NCBI RefSeq assembly: GCF_003049645.1 | Contig: NZ_PYWK01000001.1 | Location: forward strand, 2,077,487-2,141,486 | Length of the DNA: 64,000 bases | Direction: 5' to 3' | Origin: Metasolibacillus fluoroglycofenilyticus | GTDB taxonomy: Bacteria; Bacillota; Bacilli; Bacillales_A; Planococcaceae | Part shown: positions 48,628 to 57,998 of the stretch, piece after piece | Layout: the number at the start of each line of letters is the position of its first letter | Numbering within the stretch: position 1 is the stretch's first letter | Made by a program: the position numbers and the translations under genes | Notes under the pieces: generated by a model | Database searches by the model: none | Told to the model about the DNA's origin: nothing | What the model saw: only the letters and a program-made list of their open reading frames with translations

Positions 48628-48938
48628 ACAATCACCTATTTCCCTACATTCCTACCTCCTAGTGTATCATATTTCTTAATATTGCATACAAAACAAAAAT
48701 GCATTTCATTTGCTCAAACAATCATTTTTTACACACTACTAAAATTTAAGAAAAAAGCCTATTGTTTTGCTGTCCATTCGAGAGAGCGAAGCGTAACAGT
48801 TTTCCATTGCGGTAAGTGCTCTTTCCATGAGCGTAAAAGTAGCGCTACTGACTACGCAAACAAAATAAAAATAATTCTGTAAATTTTATAACATAGCTTT
48901 CTATTGTTTAGTATACTTAACATATGGGAGGGATTGTT
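48628..48938. other. 311-bp divergent spacer between ytoI and the amidohydrolase gene
   Basis: No gene. A TATACT at 48912-48917 is a possible -10 for the amidohydrolase gene. An AGTAGCGCTACT palindrome lies at 48838-48849, near other small dyads at 48775-48855. Confidence 0.45.
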
Positions 48939-50084
48939 ATGTTACATATAAAAAATGCACAAATTCGTACTGGAACAGGTGCGGTAATAAATGGAGATTT
49001 ATTAATTGAAGATGGCAAATTCAAAGAAATTGGTTCAATTTCTTCAAGCCTAGAAAATGTGAAAACAATTGATGCTGAAGGTAAAATCATTACACCGGGT
49101 TTAATTGATGTGCATACACATCTCGGCGTGCATGCTGAGGGAGTTGGCAAGGCAGGGCATGATTTCAATGAAATTAGCTCTGAATCTACACCTGAAGTTA
49201 GTTCATTAGATGGGATTCAGCCACAGGATATCGGCTTTGATGATGCTAGACGAGCTGGTGTGACAACAGTTCAAATTATGCCCGGTAGCGCTAATGTCAT
49301 CGGTGGTGAAATGGTCATTGTAAAAACGGCTGCCAAATCAGTTGTCGATGAAATGATTGTTAAAAATCCTTCTGGCTTGAAGGCTGCAACAGGAGAAAAC
49401 CCTAAAAATACGCATGGGGGCAAAGGCAAGATGCCAACAACACGTATGGGCGTTGCAGGGCGCTTACGTGAAATGCTCATTGCTGGGCAAAATTATTTAG
49501 AGCAGCGTGAATCTGGGACATGCAATCGAAATTTAGGTCTAGAAAATATCGGTAAAGTTTTAAAAAGAGAAATTCCACTCCGCATTCATGCGCACCGTGC
49601 AGACGATATAGCCACAGCACTGCGCATTAAGCGTGAATTTAATATCGATATGACAATAGAGCATTGCACAGAGGGACATTTAATGGCTGATTTTATCGCC
49701 CAGCATGATATTCGCGTATCAGTAGGACCAACAATGTCAGCTCGCTCCAAAAATGAAAACTCACAAAAAGGCTGGCATACGCTTATCGCTTTACGCGAAG
49801 CTGGGGTCCCATTTTCAATTACGACAGACCATCCTGTCGTTGGTATTACTCATTTATTAACGAGCGCTATCCTCGCGATTAAGCACGGACTTACAGAGGA
49901 GGAGGCACTTGCCGCTATTACCCTAAATGCCGCAAAGCATTTAGGGGTCGAATCCCAAGTGGGCTCTATTGAGATTGGCAAGGATGCCGACTTTGTCATT
50001 TGGAATGGTGACCCATTCGATTTGCGCACAACGATTCAGCAAACTTATATTAATGGAAGCTGCGTCTACAATGCCGCGCAATAG
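48939..50084 (+). CDS. Imidazolonepropionase-like amidohydrolase
   Basis: Metal-dependent amidohydrolase of 381 residues. Metal ligands fit the superfamily: DVHTHLGVHAEG (HxH), RIHAHRADD, TIEHCTEGH, and ITTDHPVV (Asp). N- and C-terminal strands form the composite sandwich domain (DADFVIWNGDPFD). Substrate unknown, possibly a cyclic amide or peptide. ATG 48939 has GGGAGGG at 6 bases. Plus strand, monocistronic. Confidence 0.85.
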   Translation: MLHIKNAQIRTGTGAVINGDLLIEDGKFKEIGSISSSLENVKTIDAEGKIITPGLIDVHTHLGVHAEGVGKAGHDFNEISSESTPEVSSLDGIQPQDIGFDDARRAGVTTVQIMPGSANVIGGEMVIVKTAAKSVVDEMIVKNPSGLKAATGENPKNTHGGKGKMPTTRMGVAGRLREMLIAGQNYLEQRESGTCNRNLGLENIGKVLKREIPLRIHAHRADDIATALRIKREFNIDMTIEHCTEGHLMADFIAQHDIRVSVGPTMSARSKNENSQKGWHTLIALREAGVPFSITTDHPVVGITHLLTSAILAIKHGLTEEEALAAITLNAAKHLGVESQVGSIEIGKDADFVIWNGDPFDLRTTIQQTYINGSCVYNAAQ

Positions 50085-50109
50085 ACACTAGCGTTGGTCT
50101 TTTTTAACT

Positions 50110-50408
50110 TCTTTCAGCATCTTTTTGCGACGAGTAACCGCAGGAGCACATGTTTTTTGTACCGGTGGCTCATATTTGTACTGATAGCAAGGCGGCAGAT
50201 ATACAAGTCCCAAACCATTAGAGGTGGGGTAAGCATTAGAGCGATTTCAGCGGGGTGTCCAAACACTCGCTGGAATCGCTCTAAGTACGTCACTTCCTAT
50301 AACACCAACTTCATGTTGGTCAAAGCTCCAGCGGATGTCACAGATACCAAACAGCACGAAAAAATCTTTATCAATTACGCCTCCGCGTAATTGATAAAGA
50401 TTGCCCGA
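50110..50408 (-). repeat. Intergenic repeat family 1, copy F (full length, inverted)
   Basis: Read on the minus strand it carries the blocks of copy A: TGACATCCGCTGGAGC, TTTGACCAACATGAAGTTGGT, GACGTACTTAGAGCG, GGACACCCCGCTGAAATC, CACCTCTAATGG and GGGACTTG. It begins with a strong hairpin TTTATCAATTACGC-GGAG-GCGTAATTGATAAA (50367-50397) and ends in the TGCTCCTGCGGTTACTCGTCGC tag in two quoted pieces near 50127-50148. It fills most of the 456-bp gap between the amidohydrolase gene and ytkL. Confidence 0.7.
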
Positions 50409-50540
50409 GGAGAATAACAAGAGCATTTCTCAAAATAAGTCCCCCTCTTTTCTAATAAGCTAACATTTTACTCAAACACTATTATCACCTTCGTCTATCA
50501 AGCTAGCTAGTACACGACTTGTTGGATGCCTCTTTCCCCC

Positions 50541-51221
50541 TCATAGCTTTACATAATCGCCCGCTTGTAAAATTTGCACTTCTGCTCCTTCTACTAAATT
50601 AGCGAAATGCTGTGGGTCTTGTGCTATTGGCGGGAATGTATTGTAATGAATCGGAACGACAATTTTCGGCTTTAACAAAGATACCGCATATGCTGCATCC
50701 TCTGGTCCCATCGTAAAATTATCACCAATTGGTAAAAAAGCAACATCAATTGGATGTCGCTCTCCAATGAGCCTCATATCACCAAAAAGGGCTGTATCTC
50801 CTGCGTGATATATTGTTAGCCCCTCTGCCATGAATAAAATTCCGCTTGGCATACCTGTATAAATAATTTCGTTTTTTTCAGTTACATAAGAAGAGCCATG
50901 AAAGGCTTGTGTAAACTTTACTTTGCCAAAATCAAATTGTTTCGCTCCGCCGATATGCATATTATGGACATTTACACCTTGCCAACCAATAAAATCGGCT
51001 AATTCATTTGGCGCAACAACCAACGAATTATTCGCTTTGGCAAGCTCAACTGTATCACCGACATGGTCATTATGCCCATGCGTTAATAAAATAACATTAG
51101 GCTTTTGCTCCTCTACTTGTAAATCTGTGGCTCCATTTCCTCGAATAAATGGGTCAATTAAAATCGTTGTATCATTTGTTATAATTTTTACTACAGAATG
51201 TCCATGGTAAGATATTTGCAT
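50541..51221 (-). CDS. ytkL: UPF0173 metallo-beta-lactamase-fold hydrolase
   Basis: 226-residue metal-dependent hydrolase. Metal motif [11 protein letters not shown], then [18 protein letters not shown] and IPIHYNTFP supply the remaining ligands. The physiological substrate is unknown. ATG has AAAGGAGG at 8 bases. The name follows the B. subtilis homologue in the same region. Confidence 0.92.
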   Translation of the reverse strand: MQISYHGHSVVKIITNDTTILIDPFIRGNGATDLQVEEQKPNVILLTHGHNDHVGDTVELAKANNSLVVAPNELADFIGWQGVNVHNMHIGGAKQFDFGKVKFTQAFHGSSYVTEKNEIIYTGMPSGILFMAEGLTIYHAGDTALFGDMRLIGERHPIDVAFLPIGDNFTMGPEDAAYAVSLLKPKIVVPIHYNTFPPIAQDPQHFANLVEGAEVQILQAGDYVKL

Positions 51222-51462
51222 GTATAATGCCTCCTTTTAGAAAATGCTTACATAAAAATATATTCTCTATATCTGCAATTTTCCCTCTTTTTTGATATGC
51301 TAATAGGGTATCAATTATATTTTGACGACTGCTGAGGCTTTGTGCCAATATACTGTTGGTCATTCCACTAGCAAGCGTCTAAGTGAAGCACTGCACTGTG
51401 CTTCTCACCACCCAAAAGGTGAAAGTACGGTCAATACATTTAACTATACGGAGGTCCTATGG

Positions 51463-52551
51463 ATGAGTAAAATTCAACATTTACAAAATTATTTACAGCA
51501 AAATAATATTGATGCTGCCTTTATCACAACACCTGACAACGTATTTTATTTTTCAAATTTCAAAAGCAATCCACATGAACGCTTACTAGGTGTAGTCGTT
51601 TTCAAGGAGGCAGCGCCGTTTTTAATTTGCCCGCAAATGGAAGTACCTGATGCAAAAGCAGCTGGTTGGGCTTATGATGTTATCGGCCATTTAGACACGG
51701 AAAATGCATGGGATGTTTTGGCGAAAAAAATTGCCGAGAACAACATCGCAATTACAAAATTAGCAATTGAAAAATCTCATTTAACAGTAGAGCGTTTAGA
51801 AGCGCTAACAAGCCTTTACCCAGCCGCATCATTTGAGCGTCTCGATGACCAAATTAATGCTATGCGTGTTATTAAAGACGAAGATGAGCTTATAAAAATG
51901 CGCGAAGCAGCGAAACTGGCTGATTATGCAATTGAAGTAGGCTGCAAAGAAGTTGCAGAAGGCAAAACAGAAATGGAAATTTTAAATGCGATTGAATCAG
52001 CTATTAAAGCAAAAGGCTACTCTATGAGCTTTGATACAATGGTATTAGCTGGTGAAAAATCTGCTTCTCCACACGGTACACCGGGTGACCGCAAAATTAA
52101 GCGCGGTGATATGATTTTATTTGACTTAGGCGTTGTTTATGAAGGCTATTGCTCTGATATTACACGTACAGTTGCTTTTGGTGAAGTAAACGAGGCACAA
52201 AAAGAAATTTACAATGCGGTACGCGAGGCGAATGAACGAGCAATTGCAGCCGTAAAGCCTGGTGTGCGTGCATGTGATTTAGATAAAATTTCACGTGATG
52301 TTATTACAGAGGCTGGCTATGGTGAGTATTTCACACACCGCCTAGGACATGGCTTAGGGATTTCTGTGCATGAGTACCCTTCCGTAACAGGTACGAACAC
52401 ATTTGCCTTACAACAAGGGATGGTTTTCACAATTGAACCGGGTATTTACAAATCAGATGTAACAGGTGTGCGTATTGAAGATGATGTAGTCGTGACAGCA
52501 GATGGCGTTGAAGTGCTAACAAAGTTCACTAAAGAGCTTGTCATTTTATAA
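51463..52551 (+). CDS. M24 family Xaa-Pro peptidase
   Basis: Cytosolic proline-specific peptidase of 362 residues. N-terminal creatinase-like domain (about 1-125) and C-terminal pita-bread domain with the five metal ligands in FDLGVVYEGYCSDITRT, HRLGHGLG, FTIEPGIY and VRIEDDVVV. Start ATG 51463 has GGAGG at 8 bases; the frame opens at 51322 through the leader, and an ATG 4 bases earlier is out of frame. A GAAGCACTGCACTGTGCTTC dyad lies in the leader near 51386. Confidence 0.88.
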   Translation: MSKIQHLQNYLQQNNIDAAFITTPDNVFYFSNFKSNPHERLLGVVVFKEAAPFLICPQMEVPDAKAAGWAYDVIGHLDTENAWDVLAKKIAENNIAITKLAIEKSHLTVERLEALTSLYPAASFERLDDQINAMRVIKDEDELIKMREAAKLADYAIEVGCKEVAEGKTEMEILNAIESAIKAKGYSMSFDTMVLAGEKSASPHGTPGDRKIKRGDMILFDLGVVYEGYCSDITRTVAFGEVNEAQKEIYNAVREANERAIAAVKPGVRACDLDKISRDVITEAGYGEYFTHRLGHGLGISVHEYPSVTGTNTFALQQGMVFTIEPGIYKSDVTGVRIEDDVVVTADGVEVLTKFTKELVIL

Positions 52552-52567
52552 GTAAAATACCATTTAA

Positions 52568-52605
52568 AAAGTGCGTGTCCGAAACTGATTTAGGACACGC
52601 ACTTT
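52568..52605 (+). terminator. Peptidase gene terminator
   Basis: 13-bp perfect stem AAAGTGCGTGTCC/GGACACGCACTTT. Confidence 0.8.
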
Positions 52606-52631
52606 ACATTTACTACAATTTTATAGCTTTT

Positions 52632-52785
52632 TTATCCCGCATTAACGGGCAGTAAGCCTCCCATTTCAAGGCTTAAGTGAAAATACGCTAAAGGATAAGT
52701 GGGAGCGTAAAAGCTCGATTGGTTCAACTAACAATCAATGGAGGATGAGAAAAACCCCCATTGATTAAAGTTTCACTTTATTTTA
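52632..52785 (+). mobile_element. TnpB-less IS200/IS605-type right-end (omega-RNA-like) element, copy 1
   Basis: About 150 bp with nested structure: CCCG-CATTAA-CGGG (52636-52649), AACGGGCAGTAAG, a CTCCCA/TGGGAG stem (52658-52663 with 52700-52705), TCGATTGGTTCAACTAA, then a strong end hairpin AATCAATGG/CCATTGATT (52733-52766) and AAAGTTTCACTTTATT. It resembles, from memory of such elements, the region downstream of tnpB in Bacillota, but no tnpA or tnpB is present. A second, inverted copy lies at 61540-61677. The end hairpin also abuts the ABC gene stop and could terminate it. Confidence 0.5.
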
Positions 52786-53545
52786 TAGCAACCCAAGCTC
52801 GTTGTTTTTCCATTTGCACAGCAATCTTTTGCCTGAAAAATTCACTCAAGCATGCAGCCGTTAAATGTTGTTCACGCAAGCCTTGTGCAAAAATCCGACC
52901 ATCTCGCATTAATAGCGTATGGCTAAAGCAAGGAAGGATTTCTTCAACATGATGTGTCACATAGAGCAACGTAACATCGCCTTTATCGGCAATTTGTGCA
53001 ATCGTCTGCAACAAATTTTCTCGTTCAATTAAATCAAGACCTGAACAAGGCTCGTCCAAAATAAGTAACTTTGGCTTTGCCATTAAAGCACGCGCAATTT
53101 GTACTCGTTGACGCTCTCCCTGTGATAAAAACTCAAATGCTGTATTGGCTAAATGACGGATGCCAAATTGCTCAAGTAAACCAACAGCTTCCTCGATTTC
53201 CTCATCAGAAACCGATTCAAATAAACGAATGGCTCCGAACATTCCTGATAAAACAATTTCAATAACTGGATCTAAACGATTAAATTCTTCAATCATAGCT
53301 GCACTGACCCAGCCAATTGACTTACGAACTTCACGCATATCCGCTTTCCCATATGTTTCACCTAACACTTGAACGACACCTTCGTTTGACCAAATATAGC
53401 CATTTATTACTTTTAGCAATGTTGTTTTCCCACTGCCATTCAACCCCAAAATTGCCCAATGCTCTCCGCGCTGTACTTTCCAACTAATATCCTGCAAAAT
53501 CGTTTTCCCGTTACGATATAACAGGAGATTTTCAATTGCAATCAT
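52778..53545 (-). CDS. ABC transporter ATP-binding protein (YlmA-like)
   Basis: 255-residue ATPase. Walker A GLNGSGKTTL, Q-loop near GWVSAAM, signature LSQGERQRVQIARAL, Walker B KLLILDEP, switch His in YVTHHVEE. It resembles YlmA-type ATPases whose partner permease is unknown, and no membrane subunit is adjacent. Its ATG overlaps the ald stop (TAATG), so it is cotranslated with alanine dehydrogenase. Its 3' end runs into the IS605-like element; the last codons (WVAIK) just precede it. Confidence 0.88.
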   Translation of the reverse strand: MIAIENLLLYRNGKTILQDISWKVQRGEHWAILGLNGSGKTTLLKVINGYIWSNEGVVQVLGETYGKADMREVRKSIGWVSAAMIEEFNRLDPVIEIVLSGMFGAIRLFESVSDEEIEEAVGLLEQFGIRHLANTAFEFLSQGERQRVQIARALMAKPKLLILDEPCSGLDLIERENLLQTIAQIADKGDVTLLYVTHHVEEILPCFSHTLLMRDGRIFAQGLREQHLTAACLSEFFRQKIAVQMEKQRAWVAIK

Positions 53546-54669
53546 TAAGCTAATGAATTTAGTACTTCATCGACAGGCGTGTATGATAAACCTTGGTCTA
53601 AAGCTACTGCCTCATAGACGATTTTGCCGTCGATTGTATTAATACCTAATTTAAGAGCAGGATTTTCATTGCACGCACGCACATAGCCTTTGTTCGCAAT
53701 TTGTAATGCATATGGGACTGTATTATTCGTTAATGCAACTGTTGATGTGCGTGGCACAGCACCAGGCATATTCGCTACTGCATAGTGAACGATACCGTGC
53801 TTCTCATACGTAGGGTTATCGTGTGTTGTCACACGGTCACTTGTCGCAAAAATACCACCTTGGTCAATGGCAATATCAATTACTACTGAACCTGGCTGCA
53901 TTGATTTAACCATTTCTTCTGATACAAGCTTTGGCGCTTTTGCACCTGGAATCAATACTGCCCCAATTACTAAATCAGAATTTTTTACCGATTCGGCAAT
54001 GTTAAATGGATTTGAAATCAATGTTTGCACATCGCGACCAAAAATATCCTCTATTTGGCGTAGACGCTCTGGGCTTAAATCGATAACAGTTACATCCGCC
54101 CCCATACCTACTGCGATTTTCGCAGCATTTGTACCAGCGATACCACCACCAATTACAGTGACTTTACCACGCTGTACGCCTGAAACCCCACCTAATAAAA
54201 TGCCTTTTCCGCCATTTGTTTTTTCTAAGAATTGTGCCCCAATTTGTGTTGCCATTTTCCCAGCTACTTCACTCATTGGTGTTAGTAACGGTAAAGAACG
54301 GTTCGGTAACTGTACTGTTTCATAAGCAATACCGACTACTTTCTTTTCAAGCAATGCAGCAGTTAACTCTGGCTCTGGCGCTAAATGTAAATATGTGAAT
54401 AAAATTAATCCTTCATGAAAATAGCCATATTCGCTTGCAATTGGCTCCTTTACTTTCATAACCATTTCTGCCTTCCACGCATCCGCGGCTGTTGGCACAA
54501 TTGTAGCCCCAGCTGCTACGTAATCAGCATCTGTAAAAGAAGAACCTAATCCAGCACCTGTTTCAATAATTACTTCATGTCCTGCGTGAACGAGTGTAAC
54601 AACTCCTGCTGGTGTCATTGCAACACGGTTTTCATTATTTTTTATTTCTTTCGGTACCCCAATTTTCAT
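53545..54669 (-). CDS. ald: Alanine dehydrogenase
   Basis: NAD-dependent L-alanine/pyruvate interconversion, needed for alanine use and sporulation in Bacillus. 374 residues: [17 protein letters not shown] start, catalytic Lys/His region [13 protein letters not shown], coenzyme motif [14 protein letters not shown], and [12 protein letters not shown] 54669 follows GGAGGAG; the opening at 54690 is too early. Divergent from uspA; the 54670-54955 spacer holds both promoters. Confidence 0.97.
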   Translation of the reverse strand: MKIGVPKEIKNNENRVAMTPAGVVTLVHAGHEVIIETGAGLGSSFTDADYVAAGATIVPTAADAWKAEMVMKVKEPIASEYGYFHEGLILFTYLHLAPEPELTAALLEKKVVGIAYETVQLPNRSLPLLTPMSEVAGKMATQIGAQFLEKTNGGKGILLGGVSGVQRGKVTVIGGGIAGTNAAKIAVGMGADVTVIDLSPERLRQIEDIFGRDVQTLISNPFNIAESVKNSDLVIGAVLIPGAKAPKLVSEEMVKSMQPGSVVIDIAIDQGGIFATSDRVTTHDNPTYEKHGIVHYAVANMPGAVPRTSTVALTNNTVPYALQIANKGYVRACNENPALKLGINTIDGKIVYEAVALDQGLSYTPVDEVLNSLA

Positions 54670-54918
54670 AAACTTTCTCCTCCTCTTCAATATGGAAAAG
54701 TAATCGCTAACAATTACTCATAAATCCACATTAATTCTATCAATTTTCTTTTAAAAAACAAACTTAATTTTTGAAAAAGATGATCAACATCATAATTCCA
54801 AATTTATATACTCTTATTTATTTTCTGAATTTTGCATAAAATAGGCTGCTTTAGACACAAAAATTTCTTTTGTTTACCTATTTTACTCTATAAGTATTTT
54901 CATAAGTAAAAATTTTGC

Positions 54919-54924
54919 TATAAT
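54919..54924 (+). promoter_or_regulatory. Candidate -10 of uspA promoter
   Basis: TATAAT lies 32 bases before the uspA ATG; no convincing -35 was found, so an alternative sigma factor is possible. Confidence 0.35.
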
Positions 54925-54955
54925 ATAGTTATACACATGTAAAGGGGAGTTATTT

Positions 54956-55402
54956 ATGGCAAATCATTACCAAAATATCGTAGTAGCAGTAGATGGTTCT
55001 AAAGAAGCAGAATATGCATTCCGCAAATCTCTTGATGTTGCAAAGCGTAATATCGGTTCAACTCTTCACTTAGTAAATGTTATTGATACACGTTCATTTG
55101 CAGCGGTAGAAGCATACGACCGCTCAATTGCAGAACGCGCTCAAAAGTTTTCTGAAGAATTATTAAATGGCTACAAGCAACAAGCAATCGATGAGGGTGT
55201 TGACAATGTTAAAACTTTAATCGAATACGGCTCACCAAAATCAATTATTACAAAAGAATTATCAAAACTTGTAACTGCAGACTTAATCATTTGTGGTGCT
55301 ACAGGTTTAAACGCTGTAGAACGTTTCCTAATTGGCTCTGTATCTGAAGCAATCGTTCGTTCTGCTAACTGTGATGTACTAGTAATTCGTACACCAGAGT
55401 GA
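54956..55402 (+). CDS. Universal stress protein (UspA family)
   Basis: 148-residue cytoplasmic Usp domain protein. NIVVAVDGSKEAEYA at the start and the ATP-binding loop GATGLNAVERFLIGSVSEAIVR (here in two parts, G-2x-G-9x-G-S type) suggest the ATP-binding subclass. Role in stress survival is inferred. ATG has AAAGGGGAG at 7 bases. Confidence 0.92.
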   Translation: MANHYQNIVVAVDGSKEAEYAFRKSLDVAKRNIGSTLHLVNVIDTRSFAAVEAYDRSIAERAQKFSEELLNGYKQQAIDEGVDNVKTLIEYGSPKSIITKELSKLVTADLIICGATGLNAVERFLIGSVSEAIVRSANCDVLVIRTPE

Positions 55403-55412
55403 TTTTTAAACA

Positions 55413-55464
55413 AAAAGAAAAGTCCGAAAAGCGTGCTATGACACCGCTTTAGGACTTTTCTTTT
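55413..55464. terminator. Convergent terminator between uspA and ytxK
   Basis: AAAAGAAAAGTCC/GGACTTTTCTTTT with inner AAAGCG/CGCTTT; T-rich on the plus side, A-rich on the minus side, so usable in both directions. Confidence 0.8.
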
Positions 55465-55532
55465 ATTTTACAAGATTTTTCTTTACCTTTAAAGCGAATA
55501 GCTAGTGTCCTCTCGCCGCAAAGAGCTGAATT

Positions 55533-56462
55533 TTATTTGCTTTCCTTCCACATTTGCACTTTTTCAAAAAACATTGCTAACGCCTGCTTATTTGACATAT
55601 TTGGTACTTTAGCTAATAGCACCTCGCGAGGAGCTCGCAATTTTTTATGCTGTTTTTGCAATATTAATATACTTTTTTCATGTGCCTTTGAAGAAAATAA
55701 TGTTTCAGGTAATTGAATGACCGCTTGAATCCAAGCATGGGTCTTTAAATACTGATGCAGCTTTTTTGCCTCCGCACCTTCAAAAAGATTAGCTGGAATT
55801 AAGAAAAATAAATATCCGCCGTCCTTCGTATAGCGGATTGCTTGCTCGATAAATAAGTAATGGGCAAAGCTCATTCCTTCTGAAGCGCAAAGCTCATAAT
55901 CCAGCGCTACTTCCTCATTCGGATAATAGCCGACAGGTAAATCGCACACAACCGCATCTACTGGATCGACTAATAGCTTATCCAATGCGTCTTGACGATA
56001 GAGCGTTACTTGCTGCTCAATTAAATCACCTGTTGCTGCAGCTAAACGAATAAGCAGCTCATCTACTTCAATGCCTGTTGCTTGAATTTTCCCATTCTGC
56101 GCGTTCATCATCGTATATAGTAAATTTCCTGTACCCACTGCTAAATCCAGTATAGATATAGTCCCTTCAGCTAATTCTTTTTCAAAAAATTGCTCAACGA
56201 AATAGCTAACGAGCAGCCCCAAAGTATCAGGTGTCATCTGATGGTTTGGCTGAGAGCCTTTGCGCATACCTTTTAATATGGCAATCTGAATCGCTTTGCG
56301 CATCTCCTCTTTCGTAGCACCTTCTACCTCCCAAGAAAAGACCTCATCAAGCGTATCCTCCAACGTGCTAAGCAAAGCTTCTAAATAGGTTTGCTCCTGC
56401 TTCTCCTCACGTTTTTCTGCCTCACCATTTATATGCATAAAAATTTGTTCAAACTTTTCCAT
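55533..56462 (-). CDS. ytxK: Class I SAM-dependent methyltransferase YtxK
   Basis: 309 residues resembling N6-adenine DNA methyltransferases: SAM motif ILDLAVGTGNLLY, acidic TGIEVDE, and catalytic-type motif CDLPVGYYP in place of NPPY. The N-terminal 100 residues are helical. Target unknown; no restriction subunit is nearby. The ATG at 56462 has AGAGAGG upstream; the opening at 56528 overlaps the tpx terminator. It follows tpx as in B. subtilis, but the neighbour ackA is missing. Confidence 0.85.
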   Translation of the reverse strand: MEKFEQIFMHINGEAEKREEKQEQTYLEALLSTLEDTLDEVFSWEVEGATKEEMRKAIQIAILKGMRKGSQPNHQMTPDTLGLLVSYFVEQFFEKELAEGTISILDLAVGTGNLLYTMMNAQNGKIQATGIEVDELLIRLAAATGDLIEQQVTLYRQDALDKLLVDPVDAVVCDLPVGYYPNEEVALDYELCASEGMSFAHYLFIEQAIRYTKDGGYLFFLIPANLFEGAEAKKLHQYLKTHAWIQAVIQLPETLFSSKAHEKSILILQKQHKKLRAPREVLLAKVPNMSNKQALAMFFEKVQMWKESK

Positions 56463-56519
56463 AAGCAATCCTCTCTGCACTTCCTCTAATGCCCTTTTAT
56501 CACTATGAAGGAAAGAAGG

Positions 56520-56559
56520 GGCGTCCAAAAAACGTGCGATGCACTGCTTTTTGAACGCC
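56520..56559 (-). terminator. tpx terminator
   Basis: Stem GGCGTTCAAAAAGC..TGC/GCA..GTTTTTTGGACGCC, 16 bases after the tpx stop; GTCC-type hairpin. Confidence 0.75.
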
Positions 56560-56574
56560 TCTTTTTTTAAAATG

Positions 56575-57081
56575 TTATTTTGTTAATGCTTTAACTGCTT
56601 CAATTGCAGCTTCATAGTTTGGATGGTCTGTTGCCTCTGGAACATATTCAACATATGCTACAGTGCCCTCTGCATCTACTACGAAAACAGCGCGTGTTAA
56701 TAGGCGTAATTCTTTAATATGTACGCCGTATGCTTCACCAAATGATGCATCGCGGTGGTCAGATACAGTTTGTACTGCTTCGATGCCTGCTGCACCACAC
56801 CAACGTTTTTGTGCAAATGGTAAATCCATCGATACAGTGTAAATGACAACATTATCACCTAGCTCTGCTGCCGCCTCGTTAAATTTGCGTGTCTGTGCAT
56901 CACATACACCTGTGTCAAGTGAAGGTACGACTGAGAATAATCGAACTTTACCCTCAGAATCTTTTAATGTTACGGGTGATAAATCATTTGCTAAGACTGT
57001 GAAGTCAGGTGCTTTGTCACCAACTTTTACTTCATTACCTAATAATGTTACTGGACCATTTTTAAATGTTACTTGTGCCAC
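56575..57081 (-). CDS. tpx: Thiol peroxidase (atypical 2-Cys peroxiredoxin)
   Basis: 168-residue peroxide-reducing enzyme. Peroxidatic Cys in [15 protein letters not shown] and resolving Cys in [11 protein letters not shown]. Start GTG at 57081 has AAAGGAGG at 9 bases. No PerR box was identified. Confidence 0.95.
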   Translation of the reverse strand: MAQVTFKNGPVTLLGNEVKVGDKAPDFTVLANDLSPVTLKDSEGKVRLFSVVPSLDTGVCDAQTRKFNEAAAELGDNVVIYTVSMDLPFAQKRWCGAAGIEAVQTVSDHRDASFGEAYGVHIKELRLLTRAVFVVDAEGTVAYVEYVPEATDHPNYEAAIEAVKALTK

Positions 57082-57169
57082 AAAAAACGCCTCCTTTGTT
57101 GTGCCTTAAGTTTACTAAATATCTAGCAAGCTTTGCAACTTGTACAGCTTGTAAAAAAATAATACACGT

Positions 57170-57464
57170 ACCAATTATGTCCCTGCTAACTCTAGTTCAA
57201 GTTTTTTCGAGCTAGTTGGTAGTAGTTAACCTCAAACCTTCATGACATGCACGAACGATTAACTGACCTACAGTGTGCAGGGCTTTCTTCAAACTTTATG
57301 ACATCCACCGCCAGTCTAGCCAACACGATGTTGGTCACTCAGTCATTATTGTGAGATGCGATATCCTTAGACTGAGAGCGGTTAACACTCCATCCATTGA
57401 AATAAGCCTTATGAATACATTCATCTTGCTACTTATTGAGGTGAGAGAATTCTACCCTAAAAAG
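57170..57464 (+). repeat. Intergenic repeat family 1, copy B (full length)
   Basis: Covers most of the 383-bp gap between tpx and the RDD gene. Shares with A: TATGACATCCACCGCC, the dyad CCAACACGATGTTGG (57320-57334), TCACTCAGTC, CCTTAGACTGAGAG and TTGAAATAAG. More diverged than F. Confidence 0.65.
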
Positions 57465-57986
57465 TTAAATCATATATTCAATTTCGTGCTGTTGTACGGG
57501 TACCGACTGTATTTGTTCCTCTGCATAAGCACCTTCATGCACAACAATCGTATCTGCAATAAAATCTAATAAGCCTTTGTTTTTTGGTGTAAAGGCAACC
57601 GCTAAATAAGGTAAGTAAAAAATCGTGTTACTTATAAAGCGTCCAATCACTTCACGGAACAAAACTGTCAACCAATCCAGTCGCTCTCCATCAGTTCTCA
57701 CAACACGCAATCCAAAAATCATTTTACCGACTGTTTGCTGCCAAAATCTTGTCATTATAGCGAAATAGCTAAAATATACGATTGTTGAAATGATTGCCAT
57801 CGGCGCATACCAAGGTGTTTTCATTAAATTCCAATCCATTAAATAAAAAATGGGATTGATAACAATCGCTACTGCTGCGCTTACGATAAGCCCATCGATG
57901 ATGAATGCCCATAATCGCATCCAAAAGCCTGCTGTCTTTGGGGCATATTGCGTTGTTGGCGGGATAACTGTTTGCTTGTATTCCAT
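57465..57986 (-). CDS. yteJ: RDD family membrane protein YteJ
   Basis: 173-residue membrane protein with about three helices (30-50, 58-80, 112-135) and the RDD core GFWMRLWAFIIDGLIV, TVGKMIFGLRVVR. RDD proteins have been linked to ion or compatible-solute exchange, but the role is uncertain. ATG has AAGGAGGG at 6 bases. Lies 12 bases after sppA, probably one operon (as B. subtilis sppA-yteJ). Confidence 0.9.
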   Translation of the reverse strand: MEYKQTVIPPTTQYAPKTAGFWMRLWAFIIDGLIVSAAVAIVINPIFYLMDWNLMKTPWYAPMAIISTIVYFSYFAIMTRFWQQTVGKMIFGLRVVRTDGERLDWLTVLFREVIGRFISNTIFYLPYLAVAFTPKNKGLLDFIADTIVVHEGAYAEEQIQSVPVQQHEIEYMI

Positions 57987-57998
57987 TCCTATCCCTCC

